Shown piece after piece: positions 1 to 5,227 of a stretch of DNA of 7,029 nucleotides; the first letter of the stretch is position 1; every line of letters starts with the position of its first letter. The translations under genes were made by a program, and so were the position numbers. The notes under the pieces were generated by a model. The model did not search any database, was not told the DNA's origin, and worked only from the letters and a program-made list of their open reading frames with translations. Source of the DNA: an uncultured Tabrizicola sp. (GTDB taxonomy: Bacteria; Pseudomonadota; Alphaproteobacteria; Rhodobacterales; Rhodobacteraceae); the NCBI GenBank assembly GCA_937858255.1, contig CALLZQ010000456.1:1-7029 (forward strand), given 5' to 3'.

Positions 1-953
1 TCGGCTGGCGGTGGACGCCGGTTTCGGCGGCGGGCCTTTATGTGCCGGGGGGGCTGGCGAGCTATCCCTCAAGCGTGCTGATGAATGCGATCCCCGCCAA
101 GGTCGCCGGGGTTGAACGGCTTGTCATCGCCTGCCCGACACCGGGCGGGGTGGTCAATCCGCTGGTTCTGCTGGCGGCGCAACTGGCTGGGGTTGATACG
201 GTCTACCGCATCGGCGGTGCGCAGGCGATTGCGGCGCTGGCCTATGGCACGGCGACCATTGCCCCGGTGGACAAGATTACCGGGCCCGGCAATGCCTTTG
301 TCGCGGCGGCCAAGCGGCTGGTCTTTGGCCGGGTCGGGATCGACATGATCGCCGGCCCCTCTGAGGTTTTGGTGATCGCCGATGCCGGCAATGACCCGGA
401 CTGGATCGCACTCGACCTGCTCAGCCAGGCCGAACATGATGAGAGCGCGCAGGCGATCCTGATCACCACCGATGCTGCCCTTGGCCGGGTGGTGGCAGAG
501 GCGGTCGAGGCCCGGCTGGCAACGCTGGAGCGCCGCACCATCGCGGGCGCAAGCTGGCGCGACAACGGGGCGGTGATCGTGGTCGAAACGCTGGAGCAGG
601 CGGCGGCGCTGGCCAACCGTCTTGCGCCGGAACATCTGGAGATCATGGTCGATGATGCCGAGAGGCTGGCGGCGAAAATCCCCCATGCCGGGGCGATCTT
701 CCTCGGTCCCTGGACACCCGAGGCGATCGGCGACTACGTTGGCGGGCCGAACCATGTGCTGCCGACCGCGCGCTCGGCGCGGTTCTCTTCGGGGCTGAAC
801 GTCCTCGATTTCATGAAGCGGACCACGATGGCGCGGATGACCCCCGCCGCGCTGCGCGCCATCGGGCCGAGTGCTGAACGGCTGGCGATCAGCGAAAGCC
901 TTGAGGCGCATGGCCTGAGCGTTCGCGCCCGACTGGATCGGCTGAATGACTGA
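1..953 (+). CDS. hisD: Histidinol dehydrogenase, C-terminal part (5' end cut by window)
   Basis: HisD catalyses the last two steps of histidine biosynthesis, oxidising L-histidinol to L-histidine with two NAD+ and a bound zinc ion, in the cytosol. The reading frame is open from base 3, so about 316 residues are present; the usual enzyme has about 430, so roughly 115-120 N-terminal residues lie outside the window. Visible family landmarks are the LYVPGG stretch near the window edge, the IDMIAGPSEV signature (about 339-368), the zinc-ligand segment SQAEHD (Gln codon 426, His codon 435), the catalytic Glu-His pair in APEHLE (codons 630 and 633), the Asp of GDYVGGPNHVLPT (codon 732) and the C-terminal His of EAHGLS (codon 909). 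All expected zinc and catalytic residues are intact, so the enzyme should be active. The TGA stop overlaps the next gene's start by 8 bp. Confidence 0.97.
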   Translation, partial: GWRWTPVSAAGLYVPGGLASYPSSVLMNAIPAKVAGVERLVIACPTPGGVVNPLVLLAAQLAGVDTVYRIGGAQAIAALAYGTATIAPVDKITGPGNAFVAAAKRLVFGRVGIDMIAGPSEVLVIADAGNDPDWIALDLLSQAEHDESAQAILITTDAALGRVVAEAVEARLATLERRTIAGASWRDNGAVIVVETLEQAAALANRLAPEHLEIMVDDAERLAAKIPHAGAIFLGPWTPEAIGDYVGGPNHVLPTARSARFSSGLNVLDFMKRTTMARMTPAALRAIGPSAERLAISESLEAHGLSVRARLDRLND

Positions 954-1374
954 GGCCGCGCCCGCCGTCGTGCCGGAACTCTCGGTGCGCGACTGGCGGC
1001 GCAGCATGGCGTTCTATACCGACGTGCTGGGGTTTTCTTGCCGCTATTCCCGCCCGGACGAGGGCTTTGCCTATCTGGTGCATGAGGGCGCGCATCTTAT
1101 GATCGACCAGATTGGTGTGGGCCGCGATTTCGATCCCGGGCTGGCCGAGGTGGCAGGGCCGCTGGGGCGCGGTCTCAACCTGCAAATCCGGGTAGCGGAT
1201 ATCGCACCGATGATTGCGGCATTGTCGCGGGCCGCACATCCGCTACGCCTTGGGCCCGAGGACCGATGGTATCGTCAGGGCCAGACCGAGGCCGGCAACC
1301 GCCAGTTCGTCGTGGCCGATCCAGACGGCTATCTCTTGCGGTTTTATCAAGACCTTGGCCTCCGGCCGGTCTGA
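946..1374 (+). CDS. Glyoxalase/bleomycin-resistance-like VOC family protein
   Basis: A 142-residue single-domain protein of the vicinal oxygen chelate (VOC) superfamily, closest by eye to the bleomycin-resistance branch. The N-terminal module carries the typical PELSVRDWRRSMAFYTDVLGF strand-helix pattern (in short: PEL, then FYTDVLGF, residues about 10-30). The C-terminal module ends in the usual QFVVADPDGYLLRFYQDLG run (key part VADPDGYLLRF, about 122-135). Members of this branch are often dimers that bind and sequester a ligand rather than perform catalysis, so no reaction can be assigned, and real bleomycin resistance is not implied. The ATG at 946 lies inside the hisD 3' end (8-bp overlap), the best start because it places the first beta strand at the normal distance from the N-terminus. 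The overlap suggests co-translation with hisD. Glyoxalase or dioxygenase activity cannot be excluded, but no clear metal-ligand set is evident. Confidence 0.85.
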   Translation: MTEAAPAVVPELSVRDWRRSMAFYTDVLGFSCRYSRPDEGFAYLVHEGAHLMIDQIGVGRDFDPGLAEVAGPLGRGLNLQIRVADIAPMIAALSRAAHPLRLGPEDRWYRQGQTEAGNRQFVVADPDGYLLRFYQDLGLRPV

Positions 1375-1443
1375 ACGGCGCAATACCCTTGCTTTGCCGG
1401 GGGGGGTCGGGCATCACGGTGCAGACGAAGTTAAGGCCCGAAG

Positions 1444-1923
1444 ATGACGAACCGTATCTGCCATATCGAGATCGACGAGAAAGGTCTCGCCCGCCCCACA
1501 CCCGAGCTCGAGCAGGAACGCCGCGTGGCGATCTTTGATCTTCTGGAAGAAAACAGTTTTGGTCTGCCTGCCCGTGACGGGCGTGAGGTGCCGCCCGGCC
1601 CCTATCGCCTTGGCCTTGCGATCCGCGAGGGGCGGCTGGTCTTTGAAGTGGCAACCGAGGACGAGGCCAAGCTGGGCGAGTTCCATCTTTCGCTCGGGCC
1701 GTTCCGGCAGGTGGTCAAGGATTACTTCCAGATCTGCGAAAGCTATTTCGACGCGGTAAAGCGCCTGCCCCCCAGTCAGATCGAGGCGATCGACATGGCG
1801 CGGCGCGGTATCCACAACGAAGGCGCGCGCGTGCTGCAAGAGCGGCTGGAGGGTAAGGCCGAGGTCGATCTGGACACGGCGCGGCGCCTGTTCACCCTGA
1901 TCTGCGTTCTGCACTGGGGGTAG
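1444..1923 (+). CDS. UPF0262 family protein of unknown function
   Basis: A 159-residue protein that I recognise as UPF0262, a family found mainly in alphaproteobacteria, usually near hisD. The start MTNRICHIEIDEKGL, the central GPYRLGLAIREGRLVFEV (about 57-74), the LGPFRQVVKDYFQICESYF block (key part VVKDYFQICESY, about 95-108), and the tail RRLFTLICVLHWG are family hallmarks. No membrane segment, signal peptide or known catalytic motif is visible, and the length is normal for the family. An AAGG at 1433-1436, seven bases before the ATG, serves as a plausible ribosome binding site. The stop codon is three bases before the start of the next gene, so it is almost certainly co-transcribed with the downstream phosphatase. 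Its function is unknown; I see nothing that allows one to be proposed. Confidence 0.93.
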   Translation: MTNRICHIEIDEKGLARPTPELEQERRVAIFDLLEENSFGLPARDGREVPPGPYRLGLAIREGRLVFEVATEDEAKLGEFHLSLGPFRQVVKDYFQICESYFDAVKRLPPSQIEAIDMARRGIHNEGARVLQERLEGKAEVDLDTARRLFTLICVLHWG

Positions 1924-1926
1924 GCT

Positions 1927-2388
1927 TTGGGCAATTTCCCACAGTCTGTCCTGTTCTGCTGCGATCACAACGCCGTCCGCTCGCCCATGGCCGAGGGGTT
2001 GATGAAGCAGATGTACGGCCAGCGCGCCTATGTGCAATCGGCCGGGGTCAAGAATGACATGGAGGTGGACGGGTTTTCCGTCGCCGTCTGCAAGGAACTG
2101 GGGATCGAACTGGCCCGCCACCGCTCGCGCAGTTTCGAAGAAATGCAGGAATGGGGCGATGATCTGTCGCAGTTCGACCTGATCGTGGCCCTGTCGCCGG
2201 CCAGTCAGCGGCTGGCGCTGGAACTGACCCGGCATTACCATCTGGACATCGAATATTGGCCGATCCTTGACCCCACGGGCTTGGGCGAGACGCGTGAGGC
2301 AAAGCTGTCGGCCTATCGCCAGGCGCGCGATCAAATCCGCGACCGGATGGTGCAGCGCTTTGGGCCACCAACCGCAGACGAAGGTTAA
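1927..2388 (+). CDS. Low-molecular-weight phosphotyrosine phosphatase / arsenate-reductase-like protein
   Basis: A 153-residue cytosolic protein of the low-molecular-weight phosphatase fold. The phosphate-binding loop is CDHNAVRS: Cys12, five residues, Arg18 and Ser19 match the catalytic CX5R(S/T) pattern, followed by PMAEG as in the family. A candidate general acid is Asp115 in WPILDPTG, at the place of the family DPYY loop, but without the tyrosines. The start must be TTG at 1927: an in-frame stop lies at 1921-1923, and the next ATG (in PMAEG) would delete the catalytic loop. A G-rich GGGGG (about 1916-1920) lies ahead as a weak ribosome binding site. Canonical enzymes have CxGNxCRS; here Gly14 is His and Cys17 is Val, so substrate choice may differ. 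It could act on a phosphoprotein, a small phosphorylated molecule or arsenate; none is established. It follows UPF0262 by three bases. Confidence 0.88.
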   Translation: MGNFPQSVLFCCDHNAVRSPMAEGLMKQMYGQRAYVQSAGVKNDMEVDGFSVAVCKELGIELARHRSRSFEEMQEWGDDLSQFDLIVALSPASQRLALELTRHYHLDIEYWPILDPTGLGETREAKLSAYRQARDQIRDRMVQRFGPPTADEG

Positions 2389-2391
2389 ACG

Positions 2392-2781
2392 ATGCTGCAC
2401 GGATCATGTCATTGCGGAACTGTGACATGGGAATTCCGGGCCGAGCCTGAATCCGCCACAGCCTGCAACTGCACCATCTGCCGCCGCTATGGTGTCTTGT
2501 GGATTTATGACCACGAAGGCGAGGGCGTGGATATGGCCGGCCCGACCCGCGAATACCGGCGCGGCCCGCATATCGGCTTTCATTTCTGCGGCACCTGTGG
2601 CTGTGTCGTCGCCTGGCGGGCACTGGCCGCCGATGCCGGGGGCCGCCGGCGCATGGCGGTCAACCTGCGCCTGACCGAGCCGGGGCCGGTCGCACATTTG
2701 CCAATTGATCATTTCGACGGGCTGGAGCGTTTTGCCGACCTGCCACGCGACGGGCGCTGCGTCGCCGATATGTGGTTCTAG
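2392..2781 (+). CDS. GFA/CENP-V family zinc-binding protein
   Basis: A 129-residue protein of the glutathione-dependent formaldehyde-activating enzyme (GFA/CENP-V) fold. The zinc-ligand cysteines are all present: CHC (Cys6, Cys8), CNCTIC (Cys25, Cys27, Cys30) and CGTCGC (Cys66, Cys69, Cys71). In the characterised Gfa enzyme these residues hold two zinc ions and help glutathione react with formaldehyde, but most family members have no proven substrate, so a specific reaction should not be assumed. The ATG lies three bases after the phosphatase stop, with GAAGG at 2380-2384 as ribosome binding site, which indicates membership in the same operon. Its TAG stop forms the plus-strand reading of a CTAG palindrome whose minus-strand reading is the stop of the convergent regulator gene. 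Length is normal for short family members. Confidence 0.9.
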   Translation: MLHGSCHCGTVTWEFRAEPESATACNCTICRRYGVLWIYDHEGEGVDMAGPTREYRRGPHIGFHFCGTCGCVVAWRALAADAGGRRRMAVNLRLTEPGPVAHLPIDHFDGLERFADLPRDGRCVADMWF

Positions 2782-3158
2782 GCGGCTTTTGTCTCGGCCA
2801 GGATTCGGGGCAGGGCGGTCTCGATCCAGTCGGTCAGGGCGATCACATGGGCTGCCGCCTCTTGCCCCAAGGGCGTCAGGCTGTAATCGACATGAGGTGG
2901 CACGACGGCGTGGGCCTTGCGTGCGACAAAACCATCCGCCTCAAGCTGTTGCAGCGTCTGTGCCAGCATCCGTTCGCTGACCCCCGCCGCCTTGCGACGT
3001 AATTCCGAAAACCGATGCGTGCCGGTCGCCAGCACGATCATCACCAACACCCCCCAGCGGCTGGTCAGATGCGACAGGATCGGGCGCGAGGGGCAGGTTT
3101 CGGCCAGAACATTGCCGCGTTGCCAGACGTCGATCAGCTCTTGTGCCTTGCTGTTCAT
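2778..3158 (-). CDS. ytfH: HxlR-family transcriptional regulator, YtfH-like
   Basis: A 126-residue winged-helix regulator of the HxlR (DUF24) family. The core reads CPSRPILSHLTSRWGVLV (residues about 22-39), then GTHRFSELRRKAAGVSERML with the recognition helix at about 60-73, and the wing VPPHVDYSLTPLG (about 87-99). It closely resembles E. coli YtfH as I remember it, including length. A single cysteine, Cys22, sits at the position used as a redox switch in several relatives (for example QorR and YodB-type proteins). The chosen start at 3158 gives the family length; the open frame runs on upstream to 3371, but that would cross the intergenic control region. The gene is divergent from qorB and probably represses both itself and qorB from the shared operator. 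Its stop overlaps the convergent GFA stop by four bases. Confidence 0.92.
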   Translation of the reverse strand: MNSKAQELIDVWQRGNVLAETCPSRPILSHLTSRWGVLVMIVLATGTHRFSELRRKAAGVSERMLAQTLQQLEADGFVARKAHAVVPPHVDYSLTPLGQEAAAHVIALTDWIETALPRILAETKAA

Positions 3159-3180
3159 GCGATTGTGCGCCCCTGAGTAA

Positions 3181-3217
3181 TACTTACAAAAATGTATGTA
3201 CTTCCTTTTCGTAAGTA
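3181..3217. promoter_or_regulatory. Probable HxlR-type operator: two overlapping dyads between ytfH and qorB
   Basis: The short AT-rich region between the divergent genes holds TACTTAC (3181-3187) facing GTATGTA (3194-3200), and TACTTCC (3199-3205) facing GTAAGTA (3211-3217). Each pair matches at 6 of 7 positions as an inverted repeat, and the outer arms TACTTAC/GTAAGTA are perfect complements. Half-sites containing TAC(T)/(A)GTA are typical of HxlR-family operators, so YtfH is the natural candidate to bind. That it binds here is inferred from position and pattern. Confidence 0.72.
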
Positions 3218-3219
3218 AA
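3191..3219 (-). promoter_or_regulatory. Candidate ytfH promoter inside the operator
   Basis: On the minus strand TTTACT (3219-3214) and TACATT (3196-3191) are separated by 17 bp; each matches 4 of 6 consensus positions of the -35 and -10 elements. Both lie within the proposed operator, as expected for autorepression, and transcription would begin about 25 bases before the ytfH ATG. On the plus strand a poorer candidate for qorB is TTTTCG (3206-3211) with TGTATT (3229-3234), also 17 bp apart. These are visual matches only. Confidence 0.35.
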
Positions 3220-3261
3220 GAGGCGATCTGTATTCCACCATTTTGGAAAAGGGAAAACGCC

Positions 3262-4101
3262 ATGAAGAAGATCGCTGTTACCGGGGCCACCGGGCATCTG
3301 GGGGGGCTAGCCATCGCGGCTCTGCGCGCAAAGGGGGCTGCGCCGATTGCGCTGGCTCGCACGCCGTCCAAGGCGGCACCCTTGGGGGTCGAAGCCCGCG
3401 CCTTTGATTATACCTCCGCCGATCCGGCGGCGCTGGCCGGGGTTGAGACACTGGTTCTGGTGTCCTCGAATGACTTCAACGACCGCGCTGGCCAACATCG
3501 CAATGTCATCGCGGCGGCCAAGGCGGCCGGTGTGGGCCGTATCCTTTATACCTCGATCCTCAAGGGGCCGGCCTCGCCGATGATTCTGGCACAGGACCAT
3601 ATTGCTACCGAGGCGGCGCTGGCCGAGTCAGGCCTTGCCGTCACCCTGCTGCGCAATGGCTGGTATTTTGAGAATTACGCCAGCGCCGTGGCCATGGGGC
3701 CGCAGCATGGTGCGATCCTGGGTGCCAGTGGCGAGGGCCGGATCTCTGCCGCCGCGCGGGCCGATTTCGCCGAGGCGATTGCCGTGACGGCGCTTGATGG
3801 GGGTCATGCCGGCAAAGCCTATGAACTGGCCGGGGACAGCGCCTTTAGCATGGCTGAATTCGCAGCGGAATTGGCGCGGCAGACCGGTAAAGCAGTTGCT
3901 TATCAGAACCTTGCGCAGGCCGACTATGCCAGAACGCTGATCAGCTTCGGTTTGCCCGAGGGCTTTGCCAGCGTGCTGGCCGATTCCGATGCCACGGCGG
4001 CCAAGGGGGCCTTGTTCGACGACAGCCGCACCCTGTCGCGGCTGATCGGGCGCCCGACCGCAACGCTGACTGCGGCCATCGCCTCGGCCCTTGCCGGCTG
4101 A
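3262..4101 (+). CDS. qorB: NADPH:quinone oxidoreductase 2 type NmrA-like reductase (QorB/YtfG)
   Basis: A 279-residue Rossmann-fold protein of the atypical short-chain dehydrogenase (NmrA-like) group. The nucleotide-binding motif is GATGHLG (Gly8, Gly11, Gly14), and the pattern continues with SSNDF and QHRNVIAAAKAAGV (about 78-91), YTSIL (96-100), LLRNGWYFENY (129-139), YELAGDS (187-193) and the late LFDDSRTLSRLIGRPT. This order and wording match E. coli QorB/YtfG, which reduces quinones with NADPH, closely along the whole length (that protein is about 286 residues). The role is probably cytosolic detoxification of quinones or other electrophiles. The start at 3262 is preferred because AAGGGA lies about eight bases upstream and the cofactor motif then begins at residue 4; an in-frame ATG at 3196 lies inside the operator. 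It is divergent from ytfH, which probably controls it. No clear terminator follows. Confidence 0.93.
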   Translation: MKKIAVTGATGHLGGLAIAALRAKGAAPIALARTPSKAAPLGVEARAFDYTSADPAALAGVETLVLVSSNDFNDRAGQHRNVIAAAKAAGVGRILYTSILKGPASPMILAQDHIATEAALAESGLAVTLLRNGWYFENYASAVAMGPQHGAILGASGEGRISAAARADFAEAIAVTALDGGHAGKAYELAGDSAFSMAEFAAELARQTGKAVAYQNLAQADYARTLISFGLPEGFASVLADSDATAAKGALFDDSRTLSRLIGRPTATLTAAIASALAG

Positions 4102-4178
4102 TCAGGGCGCCCGCGTCGCCGTTTTCGCCCCGCGATAGGGCGTTCACGGGCTTTTCCCCGCCGCATGGCTGGGTAATC
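4102..4178. other. Gap between qorB and the NTF2-like gene; no gene seen
   Basis: This short GC-rich stretch contains a GGGCGCCC palindrome (4105-4112) just after the qorB stop and several C-rich or G-rich runs, but no hairpin followed by a T-tract, so no intrinsic terminator for qorB can be supported. A TAATCT at 4174-4179 resembles a -10 element but lacks a convincing -35 partner, and transcription from it would start within the following hairpin. Read-through from qorB is possible. Confidence 0.4.
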
Positions 4179-4206
4179 TGGGGCAACCCGCAGAGGAGTT
4201 GCCCCA
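4179..4206 (+). promoter_or_regulatory. Leader hairpin with the ribosome binding site in its loop
   Basis: TGGGGCAAC (4179-4187) is perfectly complementary to GTTGCCCCA (4198-4206), leaving a ten-base loop (4188-4197) that contains AGAGGA, the Shine-Dalgarno sequence of the gene starting at 4206. The 3' arm runs up to and includes the A of the ATG. In mRNA the stem would hold the start codon region while exposing the ribosome binding site. It could instead be a DNA operator, because the dyad is perfect on both strands. Confidence 0.6.
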
Positions 4207-4625
4207 TGTCCCTTTCCACCCGGGCCGATGCCCGTGCCCTTGTCGAGGCCTATTACGCCGCCTTTAACGTCGGCGATGCCGCTGGCATGCTGGCCCTTGT
4301 GACCGACGATATCGAACATCACGTCAATGAGGGCGGCATCCGCCGTGGCAAGGCGGCCTTTGCCGAATTTTGTGGCCATATGGGTGTCAGCTATCGTGAA
4401 GAGCTGCGCGAGATCGTTGTCTTCGTCTCGGACGACGGCCATCGCGCGGCGGCAGAATTCGTCGTGCATGGCGAATATCTACAAACCGACCCCGGCCTGC
4501 CCGAGGCGCATGGCCAGCGCTATATCCTGCCGGCCGGCACGTTTTTCACCCTGCGCGACGGGCGGATTGCCCGTGTGACCACCTATTACAACCTCAGCGA
4601 CTGGGTCCGTCAGGTGTCGGCATGA
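4206..4625 (+). CDS. NTF2-like / ketosteroid-isomerase-related protein
   Basis: A 139-residue protein with the SnoaL/ketosteroid isomerase-type cone fold. The N-terminal helices appear as ARALVEAYYAAFNVGDAAGMLALVTDDIEHHVNEGG (in short, VEAYYAAFN at about 13-21 and LVTDDIEHHVN at about 30-40), followed by GKAAFAEF, YREELREIVVF, and the terminal strands LPAGTFFTLRDGRIARVTTYYNLSDW (key part FFTLRDGRI, about 115-123). This wording resembles a family annotated as steroid delta-isomerase-related, for which I know no proven reaction. Many NTF2-like proteins are isomerases, cyclases or ligand-binding partners. The ATG at 4206 follows AGAGGA in the loop of a hairpin. The TGA stop overlaps the next gene's ATG as ATGA, which indicates translational coupling to the GNAT and nitrilase genes and a shared pathway. 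Confidence 0.85.
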   Translation: MSLSTRADARALVEAYYAAFNVGDAAGMLALVTDDIEHHVNEGGIRRGKAAFAEFCGHMGVSYREELREIVVFVSDDGHRAAAEFVVHGEYLQTDPGLPEAHGQRYILPAGTFFTLRDGRIARVTTYYNLSDWVRQVSA

Positions 4626-5227
4626 GCCGCCCGCTGCCAGAGGGGCTGTCGGTCCGGGTGCTGACCGGCCCGGCGCTGGAGGCCGCGCTGGATGACGTGG
4701 CCGGGCTGCGCATCGCCGTGTTCCGCGACTGGCCCTATCTCTACGACGGCTCGCGCGAATATGAGCGGGAATATCTGCAAACCTATCGCGACAGCCCCGG
4801 CGCGGTGCTGGTTGGCGCCTTTGACCGCGACAGGCTGATTGGCGCGGCGACCGGCACGCCGATGGAGGATCACGCCGCCGATTTCGCCGCGCCCTTTCGC
4901 CAGACCGGGGTGGATCTGGCGCGGATTTTCTATTGCGCGGAATCGGTGCTGTTGCCCGAGTTTCGCGGCCTTGGCATCGGGCACCGGTTCTTTGACCTGC
5001 GCGAGGACCATGCCAGCGCGCTGAACCGCAGCCATGTGGCCTTTTGCTCGGTCATGCGGCCCGAGGATCACCCGGCACGGCCCGCGACCTATCGGTCGAA
5101 CCACGCCTTCTGGGAAAAGCGCGGCTATGCGCAACTGCCCGGCGTGACGGCGGAATTTTCGTGGCGTGACATGGGCGAGGCGGGCGAGACGCGCAAGCCG
5201 CTGCAATTCTGGATGCGTGCATTATGA
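4622..5227 (+). CDS. GNAT family N-acetyltransferase
   Basis: A 201-residue acetyltransferase of the GNAT superfamily, which transfers an acetyl group from acetyl-CoA to an amine. The acetyl-CoA pyrophosphate loop is RGLGIG (Arg115-Gly120), matching R/QxxGxG, preceded by the beta strand YCAESVLLPEF (about 104-114). The segment AVLVGAFDRDRLIGAATG (about 61-78) forms the usual beta hairpin, and HAFWEKRGYAQ is the typical C-terminal motif B region with an aromatic-rich helix. The N-terminal half contains RDWPYLYDGSREYEREYLQ (key part YDGSREYEREYL), seen in GNAT domains fused to nitrilases. The substrate is unknown. It begins on ATGA with the preceding gene's stop and ends on ATGA with the nitrilase start, so all three are probably translated together. 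No signal peptide or membrane segment is seen. Confidence 0.9.
   Translation: MSRPLPEGLSVRVLTGPALEAALDDVAGLRIAVFRDWPYLYDGSREYEREYLQTYRDSPGAVLVGAFDRDRLIGAATGTPMEDHAADFAAPFRQTGVDLARIFYCAESVLLPEFRGLGIGHRFFDLREDHASALNRSHVAFCSVMRPEDHPARPATYRSNHAFWEKRGYAQLPGVTAEFSWRDMGEAGETRKPLQFWMRAL

Noticed and set aside
69..1007. Long open frame on the minus strand opposite hisD
   Set aside because: It is the antisense of a clear hisD with catalytic motifs. Its protein is Arg, Gly and His rich without any family pattern, typical of shadows in GC-rich DNA.
1414..2400. 328-codon open frame on the minus strand opposite UPF0262 and the phosphatase
   Set aside because: Two recognisable plus-strand families occupy the same bases, and the minus-strand product shows no domain or plausible ribosome site.
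3196..3261. Upstream ATG of qorB giving 22 more residues
   Set aside because: It lies inside the operator, lacks a ribosome site, and displaces the cofactor motif from its normal N-terminal place.
3159..3371. N-terminal extension of ytfH up to 3371
   Set aside because: It would add about 71 residues unlike any HxlR protein and run through the operator and the start of qorB.
4105..4112. GGGCGCCC palindrome after the qorB stop as a terminator
   Set aside because: There is no loop and no T-tract; it is an 8-bp palindrome of the kind common in GC-rich sequence.
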